Shown here piece after piece: positions 52,333 through 60,986 of a stretch of DNA of 64,000 bases. Origin of the DNA: Homoserinimonas sp044769865 (GTDB lineage Bacteria > Actinomycetota > Actinomycetes > Actinomycetales > Microbacteriaceae); assembly GCF_044769865.1 (NCBI RefSeq), contig NZ_JBIZWA010000001.1, positions 1,426,001-1,490,000 of the forward strand, in the 5' to 3' direction. Position numbers and translations under genes: made by a program. The notes under the pieces are model-generated. The model did not search any database. It was not told the DNA's origin and was given only the letters and a program-made list of their open reading frames with translations. Every line of letters begins with the position of its first letter. The first letter of the stretch is position 1.

Positions 52333-54365
52333 CTCTTACCTCGACAATGGCGGTGCCTGCACCGCCGCCGCGCACGTGGGCCAACGTCGTCCGGGCGTTC
52401 CTCCGGAACAAGCTCGCCACCTCGGCTCTGACACTGCTCGTCGCCATCGTCGCCGCCTGCCTGGCAGCGCCCCTCATTTTTCCCGAGGGGCCGAATGCGG
52501 GATCGCTCGTTGACTCATTGACCGGCCCGAGCGCCGCTCACTGGCTCGGCACCGATCAGCTGGGACGAGACCTGCTCGCCCGGGCCCTTTACGGTGGCCA
52601 GGCAACGCTTTTCAACGCGCTGCTCGTCACGCTCGTCGCGCTGCTCGTTGCGGTGCCGCTCGGAATGGCAGCCGGGTACGCCGGACGCGTGGTGGACCGC
52701 GCGATCATGTTCGTCACCGACATCGGTCTGGCGATCCCAGCCATGGTCGTGATGCTCGTCGTGATGTCGCTCTTCAAGGGTTACGTCTGGGTGGCCATGC
52801 TCGTGCTGGGCTTCCTGCTGGCGCCACCCATTGTGCGCAACATCCGTGGTCCGGCCATGGCGGTGCGCAACGAGCTCTTCATCGATGCGGCTCGACTCGC
52901 GGGCCTCTCCGCCGCGCGGATCGTGGTCAAGCATGTACTTCCACGGATTATCGGGCCGGTGCTCGTGCAGACCGCGCTGGCTGCCGCCATCGCGCTGCAG
53001 TTCGCTGTCGGCCTGTCGTTCCTCGGGTTCGGCGCCGAGCCGCCGAATCCCGACTGGGGCAAGATCATCGCTGAAGGTTCCCAGGTGCTCAACAAGAGCC
53101 CGTGGCCGGTGCTGGTCGGCGGTCTGTCGCTGGGGCTCACGACCCTCTCCCTGGTGCTGATCGGCGACGGCGTGCGGGATGTGGCCGTGGACATGTGGGC
53201 CGGCGCTCCCGTCCGCAAGCGACGTGCGCGCCGACGTGCGCGTCGACGTGCGCGGGCGAACCGCGAGGCGCGCGAGGCGGTCGAGCTCGTTTCGCAGGAT
53301 GCCGCCCCGAGCGCATCCTCCTTCGCTGCGGCATCTGCGTCGACGACCGCGGAGACCCTGTTGGAGGTGCGCGGCCTGTCTGTCTCGTTCGAGGTCGAGG
53401 GCGCGCCACGTCGCGTCGTCAGTGACGTGGACCTCGATATCGCGCCGGGAGAGACGCTTGCGATCGTCGGTGAGTCTGGTTGCGGCAAGACGTCGGTGGC
53501 GCGTGCGATCGCACGGCTGCTGCCGCAGGGTGGAGAGATCGCCGCGGGTACGGTGCGGTTCGGAGATCTGGATGTTGCGGGGCTGCGCGGCAAACGACTC
53601 TACGACTATCGCCGGAGTGCTGTGAGCTACATTGCGCAGGACCCGATGACCGCTCTCGATCCGACGCTGCGCGTCGGTGTGCTGCTGCGCCGCATCGTTC
53701 AGGCGAGCGACGGTGGGTCGCGCAAGCAGGCCGACCGCCGTGTGCGGGAGTTGCTCGAGCAGGTGCAGTTGCCCGACCCGGAGTCGGTTGCGCACCGTTA
53801 TCCGCATGAGCTCTCGGGTGGGATGGCGCAGCGCATTGGCATCGCTCGGGCCATCGCCACGCGGCCTCAGTTGCTGATTGCTGACGAGCCGACGACGGCA
53901 CTTGACGTCACGGTGCAGTCGGAGATCCTCGCGCTGCTGCGTTCAATCCAGGATGTCTACGGCATGGCGATCCTGCTCGTCAGCCACGACTGGGGTGTGG
54001 TCACCGAGATGTGCGATCGCGCCGTGGTGATGTACGCGGGGGAGGTCGTCGAGCGTGGCGAGATCGCCGAAGTCGTCAACCGGGCGGCGCATCCCTACAC
54101 CGCCGCGCTGCTCGCGTGCCGCCCGTCCCAGATTGTGGATGATGCGGCGTTGCTGCCGACCATCCGCGGCACGGTCGCCGCCCCGGGCAGCTGGCCCATC
54201 GGATGTCGTTTCGCGGCGCGCTGCGACTTCCGCACTGAGGCCTGCGTTGCGCAGCCGATCGCGATCGCACCGGGCACCCTGGGCCATGCGGCGCGCTGTA
54301 TACATCCGACCGCTGACCTTCGTATGGGTCTGAAGGAAGAAGAGGTGTCGGCATATGTCGGCTGA
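52329..54365 (+). CDS. ABC permease (DppC type) fused to ABC ATPase (DppD type)
   Basis: 678 residues: an N-terminal DppC-like permease (about 1-285, GTDQLGRDLLARALYG and a DppC EAA loop), a basic linker encoded by a 12-bp repeat (53221-53256), then an ATP-binding domain from about residue 345 with Walker A GESGCGKTS, Q-loop, signature LSGGMAQRIGIA and Walker B IADEPTTALD, and a C-terminal oligo/dipeptide domain with a Cys-containing CRFAARCDFRTEAC. In most genomes these are separate subunits. The TTG start is supported by SD GAAGGTG 8 bp upstream; ATG at 52347 is an alternative. Confidence 0.92.
   Translation: MTLTSTMAVPAPPPRTWANVVRAFLRNKLATSALTLLVAIVAACLAAPLIFPEGPNAGSLVDSLTGPSAAHWLGTDQLGRDLLARALYGGQATLFNALLVTLVALLVAVPLGMAAGYAGRVVDRAIMFVTDIGLAIPAMVVMLVVMSLFKGYVWVAMLVLGFLLAPPIVRNIRGPAMAVRNELFIDAARLAGLSAARIVVKHVLPRIIGPVLVQTALAAAIALQFAVGLSFLGFGAEPPNPDWGKIIAEGSQVLNKSPWPVLVGGLSLGLTTLSLVLIGDGVRDVAVDMWAGAPVRKRRARRRARRRARANREAREAVELVSQDAAPSASSFAAASASTTAETLLEVRGLSVSFEVEGAPRRVVSDVDLDIAPGETLAIVGESGCGKTSVARAIARLLPQGGEIAAGTVRFGDLDVAGLRGKRLYDYRRSAVSYIAQDPMTALDPTLRVGVLLRRIVQASDGGSRKQADRRVRELLEQVQLPDPESVAHRYPHELSGGMAQRIGIARAIATRPQLLIADEPTTALDVTVQSEILALLRSIQDVYGMAILLVSHDWGVVTEMCDRAVVMYAGEVVERGEIAEVVNRAAHPYTAALLACRPSQIVDDAALLPTIRGTVAAPGSWPIGCRFAARCDFRTEACVAQPIAIAPGTLGHAARCIHPTADLRMGLKEEEVSAYVG
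53221..53256 (+). repeat. Three tandem 12-bp repeats encoding the Arg/Ala linker
   Basis: CGACGTGCGCGC, CGACGTGCGCGT and CGACGTGCGCGG follow one another and encode the RRARRRARRRAR-like linker between the permease and ATPase halves. A recent repeat expansion here is a simple way to join two genes by a flexible basic linker. Confidence 0.75.
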
Positions 54366-55362
54366 GGCGCTGCTTGAGGTGAAGGATCTGACGGTCGAGT
54401 ACCGACGCGGGGGGAAGCGTGTTCTCGGCGTTTCGAACGTGACGTTCTCGGTCGCACCGGGCCAGGCCGTGGGGCTCGTCGGCGAGTCAGGCTCGGGCAA
54501 GACGACGATCGGCCGGGCAATCCTTGGCCTCGTGCCGCTCAGCGGCGGCACGATCACATTCGACGGGGTCGACGTCACGAGCGAGGCGCATCGCCGACGG
54601 CGAAGCGAGCCCGGGCAGGTGCGCGCTATCTTCCAAGATCCGTACAGCTCGCTGAATCCGTCGCTGCCGGTGGGTGTCAGCGTCGCCGAGGAGGTGAAAG
54701 GGGGCCGCAGGGTGCGTGCGGAGACCTTCGCCCGCATCGCGGATCTCTTCGAACGGGTCGGTCTGCCCTACGCCATCGCCGCGAGCTACCCGGCCAAGCT
54801 CTCAGGCGGCCAGCGGCAGCGCATAGCAATCGCGCGTGCCCTGATGAGCGAGCCGCGGCTGATTGTCTGTGACGAGCCGGTCAGCGCCCTCGACGTCTCC
54901 GTGCAGGCGCAGGTGTTGAACGTGCTGAGGGGAATGCGCGCCGAGCGCAACCTGAGTACCTGCTTCATCGGCCATGATCTCGATGTCGTTCGGTATATGT
55001 CCGACTGGATCATCGTGCTCTATCGGGGGCAGATCCTTGAGGACGGGCCGGCGAAGACCGTGGCGCAGACGCCGCGGCATCCGTACACGCAGGCGCTGGT
55101 TGCCTCCGCCCCGAAAGCCGCTGTCACAGGCGCTCGCCAGCAGCAAGCCACGCGTACGCGCGACCCGAGGCCCGAGCCCAGGGCAGGCGAGGGCTGCCCG
55201 TTTGCGCCGCGCTGCCCGATTGTTTCGGCGCAGTGCTGGACCGAGCAGCCGCCCGTCTACGTCGAGGCGGATGGTGGGCGAATCGCGTGCCACAACTATG
55301 TCCCTGAGGCGGCTAGGGCCGGTGCGATCGGTCTGACTGCCGCGCCTAAACTGGCGAGTTGA
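54355..55362 (+). CDS. ABC transporter ATP-binding protein (DppF/OppF type)
   Basis: 335 residues. Walker A GESGSGKTT, signature LSGGQRQRIAIA, Walker B IVCDEPVSALD and the C-terminal oligo_HPY domain with its cysteine-rich GCPFAPRCP. The second ATPase of the peptide-type importer. Overlaps the fused permease-ATPase by 11 bp, so translation is coupled. Last gene of the transporter operon. Confidence 0.93.
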   Translation: MSAEALLEVKDLTVEYRRGGKRVLGVSNVTFSVAPGQAVGLVGESGSGKTTIGRAILGLVPLSGGTITFDGVDVTSEAHRRRRSEPGQVRAIFQDPYSSLNPSLPVGVSVAEEVKGGRRVRAETFARIADLFERVGLPYAIAASYPAKLSGGQRQRIAIARALMSEPRLIVCDEPVSALDVSVQAQVLNVLRGMRAERNLSTCFIGHDLDVVRYMSDWIIVLYRGQILEDGPAKTVAQTPRHPYTQALVASAPKAAVTGARQQQATRTRDPRPEPRAGEGCPFAPRCPIVSAQCWTEQPPVYVEADGGRIACHNYVPEAARAGAIGLTAAPKLAS

Positions 55363-55364
55363 CA

Positions 55365-55377
55365 AATGTCAGTCATT
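55365..55377. promoter_or_regulatory. GntR/FCD operator candidate overlapping a promoter-like TTGACA
   Basis: AATGTCAGTCATT, centred at 55371, follows directly after TTGACA (55359-55364). If TTGACA is the -35 of the fusion gene, a repressor here would block the spacer. Confidence 0.55.
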
Positions 55378-55489
55378 TCACCTAGCCTCGGTTCATGGCG
55401 CGAGGCGCCGAATCGTGAATGAGCGGAAGCAGCCGGTGCGCGAAGATGCGTCCTCCGGCGCCGCGAGACCCAGAGAAGGGCGCATGCAA

Positions 55490-57736
55490 ATGAGCATTGC
55501 CGAAACGACGCGCACCGCCCCGGTGGAGCCGGCATCGTATGGAGCCGGGGACCCGGAGTTCGATGCGACGACGGACCGATTCATCGAGCGAGCCAAGGTG
55601 CTCATCCCGACCCTCCGCGCGCGAGCGCAGGAAGCGGAGGCGCTGCGCTACCAGCCCCCGCAGACCATCAAGGACGCCGAGTTCCTGATGGACATGCTCA
55701 CGCCCAAGGTGTGGGGCGGACACGGCCTGGGTTCACGCGCCCTCGCCGAGGTCTCCCGAGTGCTGGCACACGGCGACACGTCGGCCGCATGGGCCCTCGG
55801 ATTCCTGATCGAGCACAGCTGGATGGCCGCGCACCTGCCGCTCAAGGCGCAGGAGGAGATCTTCAAGGACACGACGTTCGTGCTCGCGTCGGCGCCCCTG
55901 ACCCCCGCGGGCAAGGCCGAGAAGGTCGACGGAGGATTTCGTCTGACCGGCACGTTCAAGTACGCGTCGGGCCTCTGGAACTCGACGCACACCTTCGCGT
56001 CGTCGATGGTCACGCTCGACGGCGTGATGACGGCGATGACCTTCTTCGTTCCGCTCGACCAGCCCGGCGTCACGGTCAACGACGACTGGTTCATGTCGGG
56101 GATGGCCGCCACGGGCAGCGCGAGTGTAAGCATGGACGAAGTGTTCGTGCCGGAGCACTTCGGCATCCCGCTCGAGGAGATGCTCTCGATCGAGAAGCAC
56201 CCGGGCACCGTGCACGCGGAGAAGTTCCTGCGGTACCCCCCGTACGCCAGCCTCGGGATGATGATCACGGGCATCGCGCTCGGCTCGGCCGAGGCCGTCG
56301 TCGACATCGTCAAGCAGCGCCTTGGCACCACCCGCGCGTTCGGTGGGGCCACGCGTCAGGATCTGCCGCAGTCGCGCATGCGCTTCGCGACAGCGTGGGA
56401 GAAGCTGCGGATGGCGCAGCTCCTGTACTACAAGATCCTCGACGACTCGATCGAGAAGTGTGATGCGCTCGAGGCGTGGACCCAGCAGGAGATCGGGCAG
56501 ATCGAGCTCGACCAGACCACGATCGTGCACGCGGCGCAGGAGATCATCGGCCTCCTCTGCGACGGCATGGGCTCGAGCCCGTACCAGACGAAGGACCCCC
56601 TGCAGCGCTACCGTCGCGACATCGACGTCATCGCGAATCACGCCTTCATGGACTGGGACCTCGTCGGTGAGCGGTCCATCCGCTACGTGCTTGGTCTCGG
56701 CTCCCGCTCGACCGATATGTTCCGCAACCAGATCACTTCGCAGGGTGGCGTGTCGAAAGACCGCCTCGGCGAGGGAAACGTCAAGGAGAAGACCACCATG
56801 AAGGCAGCTGTACTGAAGGAGGTGGCCGGTGTCCCGGTCATCGACGAGTTCGCGGCACCGAACCCGGAGCCCGGTGAGCAGATCGTCGACGTCGTCGTCG
56901 CCGCGCTCAACCCGATCGACCTTCGCCTGGCAGCTGGCGGCCCGTTCGGCCCGCCCATCGTGCCGTCGGTCGTCGGCTCGGAGGGTGTCGGGCGTCTCGC
57001 CGACGGCACCCGCGTCTACTTCAGCGATGTCAAGGCCCCATACGGTGCTCTCGCCGAGCAGGCACTGCTCGGCGACCGCTCGCGCTACTACCCGATCCCC
57101 GAGGGCCTCGACGACGGTCTCGCGGCGGCGCTCGGAACGTCGGGCGTCACCGCCCTGACCGCCCTGCAGTGGCGTGCCCAGCTTCGCGCGGGCGATGAGG
57201 TCCTCGTGCTCGGCGCAACGGGTGCCGTGGGTCAGATCGGCGCACAGGCCGCCAAGCTGCTCGGCGCGAGCCGCGTCGTCGGCGCGGGCCGCAGCGTCGA
57301 GACCCTCGAGAAGCTCAAGGCCGACGGCAAGATCGACGACTACGTCGTGCTGACCGGCGAGGAAGGCGACGCCGAGGCGATCAAGTCGGCCGCGCACGTT
57401 GGCTATGACGTCGTGCTCGACACGGTCATGGGCCCGGCATTCGCCGCGGCGCTGCCCGCCACCAAGATCGGCGCCCGCTACGTCGTGGTCGGCATGTCCG
57501 GTGGACAGCCCGCGACGACGATCGCCTACCCGTTCCTGACCGGCCGCAGTGTCTTCGGTCACCTCAAGCCGATCGTCCCGCTCGACGAGTGGGAGGCTGC
57601 CTACCAGCAGCTCGTTGGCTGGGCCAACGCCGGCCAGCTGACTCTCGAGGTCGAGCGCGTGCCCCTGAGCAGCCTCGGCGACGTGTGGCCCAACATCGCC
57701 AAGGGCCAGCACCGGAAGCTCGTCGTCGAAATCTGA
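55490..57736 (+). CDS. Fusion: HsaA-like group D monooxygenase + quinone-oxidoreductase-type dehydrogenase
   Basis: 748 residues in one uninterrupted frame. Residues about 1-430 are an HsaA-like oxygenase (VWGGHGLGSRALAEVSRVLAHGDTSAAWALGF; SRMRFATAWEKLRMAQLLYYKILDD). Residues 437-748 form a zinc-free MDR/quinone oxidoreductase (MKAAVLKEVAGVPVIDEFAAPNPEPGE, LVLGATGAVGQIGAQAAKLLGASR). An internal ATG (56798, Met437) has its own SD AAGGAG, so the dehydrogenase part might also be made separately. Start at 55490 chosen by SD GAGAAGGG. Either two genes merged by loss of a stop or a functional fusion; the reductase half may supply hydride or process the product. Confidence 0.87.
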   Translation: MSIAETTRTAPVEPASYGAGDPEFDATTDRFIERAKVLIPTLRARAQEAEALRYQPPQTIKDAEFLMDMLTPKVWGGHGLGSRALAEVSRVLAHGDTSAAWALGFLIEHSWMAAHLPLKAQEEIFKDTTFVLASAPLTPAGKAEKVDGGFRLTGTFKYASGLWNSTHTFASSMVTLDGVMTAMTFFVPLDQPGVTVNDDWFMSGMAATGSASVSMDEVFVPEHFGIPLEEMLSIEKHPGTVHAEKFLRYPPYASLGMMITGIALGSAEAVVDIVKQRLGTTRAFGGATRQDLPQSRMRFATAWEKLRMAQLLYYKILDDSIEKCDALEAWTQQEIGQIELDQTTIVHAAQEIIGLLCDGMGSSPYQTKDPLQRYRRDIDVIANHAFMDWDLVGERSIRYVLGLGSRSTDMFRNQITSQGGVSKDRLGEGNVKEKTTMKAAVLKEVAGVPVIDEFAAPNPEPGEQIVDVVVAALNPIDLRLAAGGPFGPPIVPSVVGSEGVGRLADGTRVYFSDVKAPYGALAEQALLGDRSRYYPIPEGLDDGLAAALGTSGVTALTALQWRAQLRAGDEVLVLGATGAVGQIGAQAAKLLGASRVVGAGRSVETLEKLKADGKIDDYVVLTGEEGDAEAIKSAAHVGYDVVLDTVMGPAFAAALPATKIGARYVVVGMSGGQPATTIAYPFLTGRSVFGHLKPIVPLDEWEAAYQQLVGWANAGQLTLEVERVPLSSLGDVWPNIAKGQHRKLVVEI

Positions 57737-57892
57737 CGCACGATCGACACGGGAGGGGGCGCCGGCACAGTGCCCCCTCTCGCGTCTCCGGTTTCGTGAG
57801 TGGAACATGACCCACCACACTCAAAGCACGGCGCCCCCGGGAGTCGCGACGATGACCGGCGGAGGCGCCACCTACCAACGAAGGAGTGCCCC

Positions 57893-57919
57893 ATGAACGC
57901 TGTAAGGACAGACCAATGA
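57893..57919 (+). CDS. 8-residue mini-ORF overlapping the hydroxylase start
   Basis: MNAVRTDQ with a strong SD (AAGGAG) ends with TGA overlapping the ATG of the hydroxylase (ATGA). It could be a leader for translational coupling or the remnant of an older start. The hydroxylase also has its own weaker SD (AAGGAC) inside this ORF. Confidence 0.4.
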   Translation: MNAVRTDQ

Positions 57920-59721
57920 CGGTATTTGACGATGGGATCGCGGCGACCGAGCTCGGAAAGCACGGCATGGTCGAGACGGATGTGCTCGTGGTGGGCTCCG
58001 GCCCGAGCGGCGCGGCGATGTCGCTCGCGCTGTCGACGTACGGCATCCCGAACATCAACGTCACCAAGTACCGGTGGACGGCGAACACTCCCCGTGCCCA
58101 CATCACCAACCAGCGTGCCATGGAGTTCTTCCGCGACATGGGCGTGCTCGCCGATGTTGAGCGCGAGGCGACCCCGCACGAGCTGGTCGGCGACACGGTC
58201 TTCTGCTCGGCCATCGCCGGCGAGGAGTTCGGCCGCATCCGGGCTTGGGGCACGAGCCCTCGTCGCCACGCCGACTACGAGTCCGCGTCGCCGGTGCTCA
58301 ACTCCGACATGCCGCAGCACCTCCTCGAGCCGATCCTGGTCAAGCACGCCGCTGCGCGTGGCTCGCAGGTGCGCTTCTCGGCCGAGTACGTGCGGCACGA
58401 GCAGGACGCCACGGGCGTCACCACGACCGTGCTCGACCGCACCACGGGTCTCGAGTACACGGTGCGCTCGAAGTATCTCTATGGGGCAGACGGTGCCCGC
58501 TCGAAGGTCGCCGCAGACATTGGCCTCGACTTCGAGGGCCAGATGGACATCGCAGGCTCGATGAACATCACCTTCAAGGCAGACCTGGAGCACCTCGTCG
58601 GCCACCGCCCCTCAGTGCTCTACTGGGTGGTCAAGCCAGGCGCGAACGTTGGCGGCATCGGTGCGGGTCTTGTGCGCATGGTTCGTCCGTGGAACGAGTG
58701 GCTGATCGTCTGGGGTTATGACATCAACCAGCCGGCGCCCTCGATCGACTTCGAGGCTGCGAAGGAGATCGTGTTTGACCTGCTGGGCACGCGCGAGATC
58801 GACGTCGAGATCACCGGCACGAGCCTCTGGGGCAACAACGAGATGTACGCCACGACGGTGTCGAACGGGCGCGTGTTCTGTGGCGGCGACGCGATCCACC
58901 GCCACCCACCGTCGAACGGCCTCGGCTCGAACACCTCCATCCAGGACTCCTACAACCTCGCCTGGAAGCTCGCGGCGGTGCTGAGGGGCTACGCCGGCGC
59001 GAACCTACTCGAGAGCTACCAGGCTGAGCGCGCGCCGGTCGCGAAGCAGATCGTGACGCGCGCGAACCAGTCGTCGCGCGAGTTCGGCGGGTTCTTCGAC
59101 GCGCTGGGCGTGACGAGCGCCGAGGACCAGCAGGGGATGCTCGACGCCATCGCCGAGCGCACGTTGGACACGGATGCCGGACGCGCCCGTCGAGCTGCCC
59201 TGATTGGGGCGATGGAGCTGAAGAACTACGAGTTCAACGCGCACGGCGTCGAGCTTGGGCAGTTCTACGAGTCGAATGCGGTCGTCTCGGACGGTAGCCC
59301 AAAGCCGTCGACCGAGGGCCTGGACCCGGAGCTGTACTACACGCCCGGCACTGCCCCCGGCGCCCCACTGCCGCACGCGTGGGTGGGTGACAGCACACAG
59401 CGGCTGTCGACCCTCGACCTGGCGCCTTCCACCCAGTTCACGGTCTTCACCGGCATCGCGGGTGACCCGTGGGCCGAGGCGGCCGAGCGCATCGCGGCGC
59501 GCACCGGCATCCCTGTCAAGGCCGTCGTGATCGGCCCCGGCCGCCAGGTCACCGACCTGTACTACGACTGGGCGAAGCTGCGCGGCGTCGAGGAGGACGG
59601 AGTTCTGCTCGTGCGCCCCGACAAGATCGTCGCGTTCCGCTCGATCTCGAGGGTGGATGATCCTGAGGCGGCCCTTGAGGCGGCGCTCAATGCTGTGCTC
59701 AGCCGGGAGAACGCACACTGA
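57916..59721 (+). CDS. Group A FAD-dependent aromatic hydroxylase (TfdB/phenol 2-monooxygenase-like)
   Basis: 601 residues. FAD motif VLVVGSGPSGAAMSLALSTYGI, DG motif YLYGADGARSKVA and GD motif FCGGDAIHRHPPSNGLGSNTSIQDSYNLAWKLAAVL (in part) are all present, and a C-terminal thioredoxin-like domain (about 505-600) is seen. Related to 2,4-dichlorophenol and resorcinol hydroxylases. Likely converts a dihydroxybenzene to hydroxyquinol. An upstream in-frame GTG (57886) gives a 10-residue longer protein; the ATG is preferred. Its stop overlaps the start of the maleylacetate reductase (TGATG). Confidence 0.9.
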   Translation: MTVFDDGIAATELGKHGMVETDVLVVGSGPSGAAMSLALSTYGIPNINVTKYRWTANTPRAHITNQRAMEFFRDMGVLADVEREATPHELVGDTVFCSAIAGEEFGRIRAWGTSPRRHADYESASPVLNSDMPQHLLEPILVKHAAARGSQVRFSAEYVRHEQDATGVTTTVLDRTTGLEYTVRSKYLYGADGARSKVAADIGLDFEGQMDIAGSMNITFKADLEHLVGHRPSVLYWVVKPGANVGGIGAGLVRMVRPWNEWLIVWGYDINQPAPSIDFEAAKEIVFDLLGTREIDVEITGTSLWGNNEMYATTVSNGRVFCGGDAIHRHPPSNGLGSNTSIQDSYNLAWKLAAVLRGYAGANLLESYQAERAPVAKQIVTRANQSSREFGGFFDALGVTSAEDQQGMLDAIAERTLDTDAGRARRAALIGAMELKNYEFNAHGVELGQFYESNAVVSDGSPKPSTEGLDPELYYTPGTAPGAPLPHAWVGDSTQRLSTLDLAPSTQFTVFTGIAGDPWAEAAERIAARTGIPVKAVVIGPGRQVTDLYYDWAKLRGVEEDGVLLVRPDKIVAFRSISRVDDPEAALEAALNAVLSRENAH

Positions 59722-60785
59722 TGAGTATCGCCTTTGACCACACCACGCTCGGGCAGCGGGTGCTGTTCGGCACCGGGCGTGCGCGCGAGAACGCCGTGGC
59801 CGCGATCGAGGGCCTCGGCGCCAGCCGCGTGCTGCTCATCGCCGACGCGTTCGCGATGGAGGTCTCTGACGAGATCGCCGCCGCTGCTCCCGTTGTCGCG
59901 CGCATCCATGACATCGTCCAGCATGTTCCCGTCGAGAACGCGCGGGCCGCGGTGGCGCTGGCTGAGGAGGAGCGGATCGACGCGATCGTCACGATCGGAG
60001 GTGGATCGTCCACCGGCCTGGCAAAGGTGGTCGCACGCGATACCGGGCTGCCGATCATCGCGATTCCGTCGACCTTTGCTGGATCCGAGGCAACGAACGT
60101 CTGGGGGCAGACCGAGGGATCGCGCAAGACCACCGGCGTCGACGACCGCGTGCTTCCAAGAGTCATCGTGTACGACGCCGCCCTGTCCGCGTCCCTGCCG
60201 GCCCATCTCGCCACCGCGAGCGGACTGAACGCGGTGGCGCACGCCGTCGATGGGTTCTGGGCGCCACGGGCAGACCCGATCAACGCCGCTCTCGGCACCG
60301 AGGGCATCCGTGCACTGTTCCCTGGACTGCGAGCGCTTCACGCCGACCCGGACGACATCAATGCGCGCGAGCAGACCCTCTACGGTGCCTACCTCGCGGC
60401 GGTCGCGTTCGCGTCGGCTGGCAGCGGCATGCATCACAAGATCTGCCATGTGCTCGGCGGCGCATACGCACTGTCACATGCCGAGATGCACGCAATCGTG
60501 CTCGCCTATGTGACCGCGTTCAATGCCCCGGCCGCTCCGGATGCTGCGGACCGCGTCTCTTCCGCTCTCGGGGGAGCATCCGCGGCGGCCGGCCTGTATG
60601 ACCTGCGGGCCTCGCTCGGTGTCGTCGGCTCACTCGCCGAACTCGGGCTGAAGGAGGAGGACATCCCCGAGGCCGCGCGCCTTGCGGCTGAGGCGATCCC
60701 GGCATCCAATCCCCGCAAGGTTGAGTTGTCCGACGTCGAGGGAATCATCCGCGCGGCGTGGGCTGGCGAGCCCGTGGAGGGGTGA
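59721..60785 (+). CDS. Maleylacetate reductase (iron-type alcohol dehydrogenase family)
   Basis: 354 residues. NAD(P)H site IVTIGGGSSTGLAKVVA, PSTFAGSEATNVWGQTEG, and the conserved GMHHKICHVLGG with His residues typical of maleylacetate reductases. Reduces maleylacetate (from hydroxyquinol cleavage) to 3-oxoadipate. The TGATG overlap with the hydroxylase ties ring hydroxylation and reduction to one message. The 25607 dioxygenase supplies the substrate from 34 kb away. Confidence 0.93.
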   Translation: MSIAFDHTTLGQRVLFGTGRARENAVAAIEGLGASRVLLIADAFAMEVSDEIAAAAPVVARIHDIVQHVPVENARAAVALAEEERIDAIVTIGGGSSTGLAKVVARDTGLPIIAIPSTFAGSEATNVWGQTEGSRKTTGVDDRVLPRVIVYDAALSASLPAHLATASGLNAVAHAVDGFWAPRADPINAALGTEGIRALFPGLRALHADPDDINAREQTLYGAYLAAVAFASAGSGMHHKICHVLGGAYALSHAEMHAIVLAYVTAFNAPAAPDAADRVSSALGGASAAAGLYDLRASLGVVGSLAELGLKEEDIPEAARLAAEAIPASNPRKVELSDVEGIIRAAWAGEPVEG

Positions 60786-60811
60786 CGCGCCCCGGCCCCT
60801 AACCAGGACTG

Positions 60812-60853
60812 AAGGCCCCGAATCCCAGTGAGTCATTGGGAGTCGGGGCCTTT
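60812..60853 (+). terminator. Terminator after the maleylacetate reductase
   Basis: Stem AAGGCCCCGAATCCCA / TGGGAGTCGGGGCCTTT with a 9-base loop, 26 bp after the stop, closing the catabolic region. Confidence 0.85.
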
Positions 60854-60933
60854 GTCGTTCATCCGTTGCTCGCCTGCGGGAGGGCCCGTTCAGGTGTTCT
60901 TCGACGGCAGCGAGTGAGGGATCGTAAACACCA

Positions 60934-60968
60934 ACGGGCAGGCCCGACCGTGAGGTCGACCTGCCCGT
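60934..60968 (-). terminator. Probable pntAB terminator
   Basis: Nested stem ACGGGCAGG / CCTGCCCGT (60934-60942, 60960-60968) enclosing GACC-GTGA-GGTC, 18 bp after the pntB stop. No T-run. Confidence 0.6.
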
Positions 60969-60986
60969 CGGTGTGCGCCGGATGCG

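Noticed and set aside
52515..53807. 430-residue antisense frame over the transporter fusion
   Set aside because: Same codon-mirror effect; no ribosome binding site or recognisable domain.
55733..57820. 695-residue antisense frame over the oxygenase-dehydrogenase fusion
   Set aside because: Composition is Arg/His/Asp-rich with no motif, and the plus strand has clear family matches in both halves.
60786..60986. Right attachment site duplicating the tRNA-Ser 3' end
   Set aside because: I looked for the GTGGGTTCAAATCCCAC segment and found no copy here.
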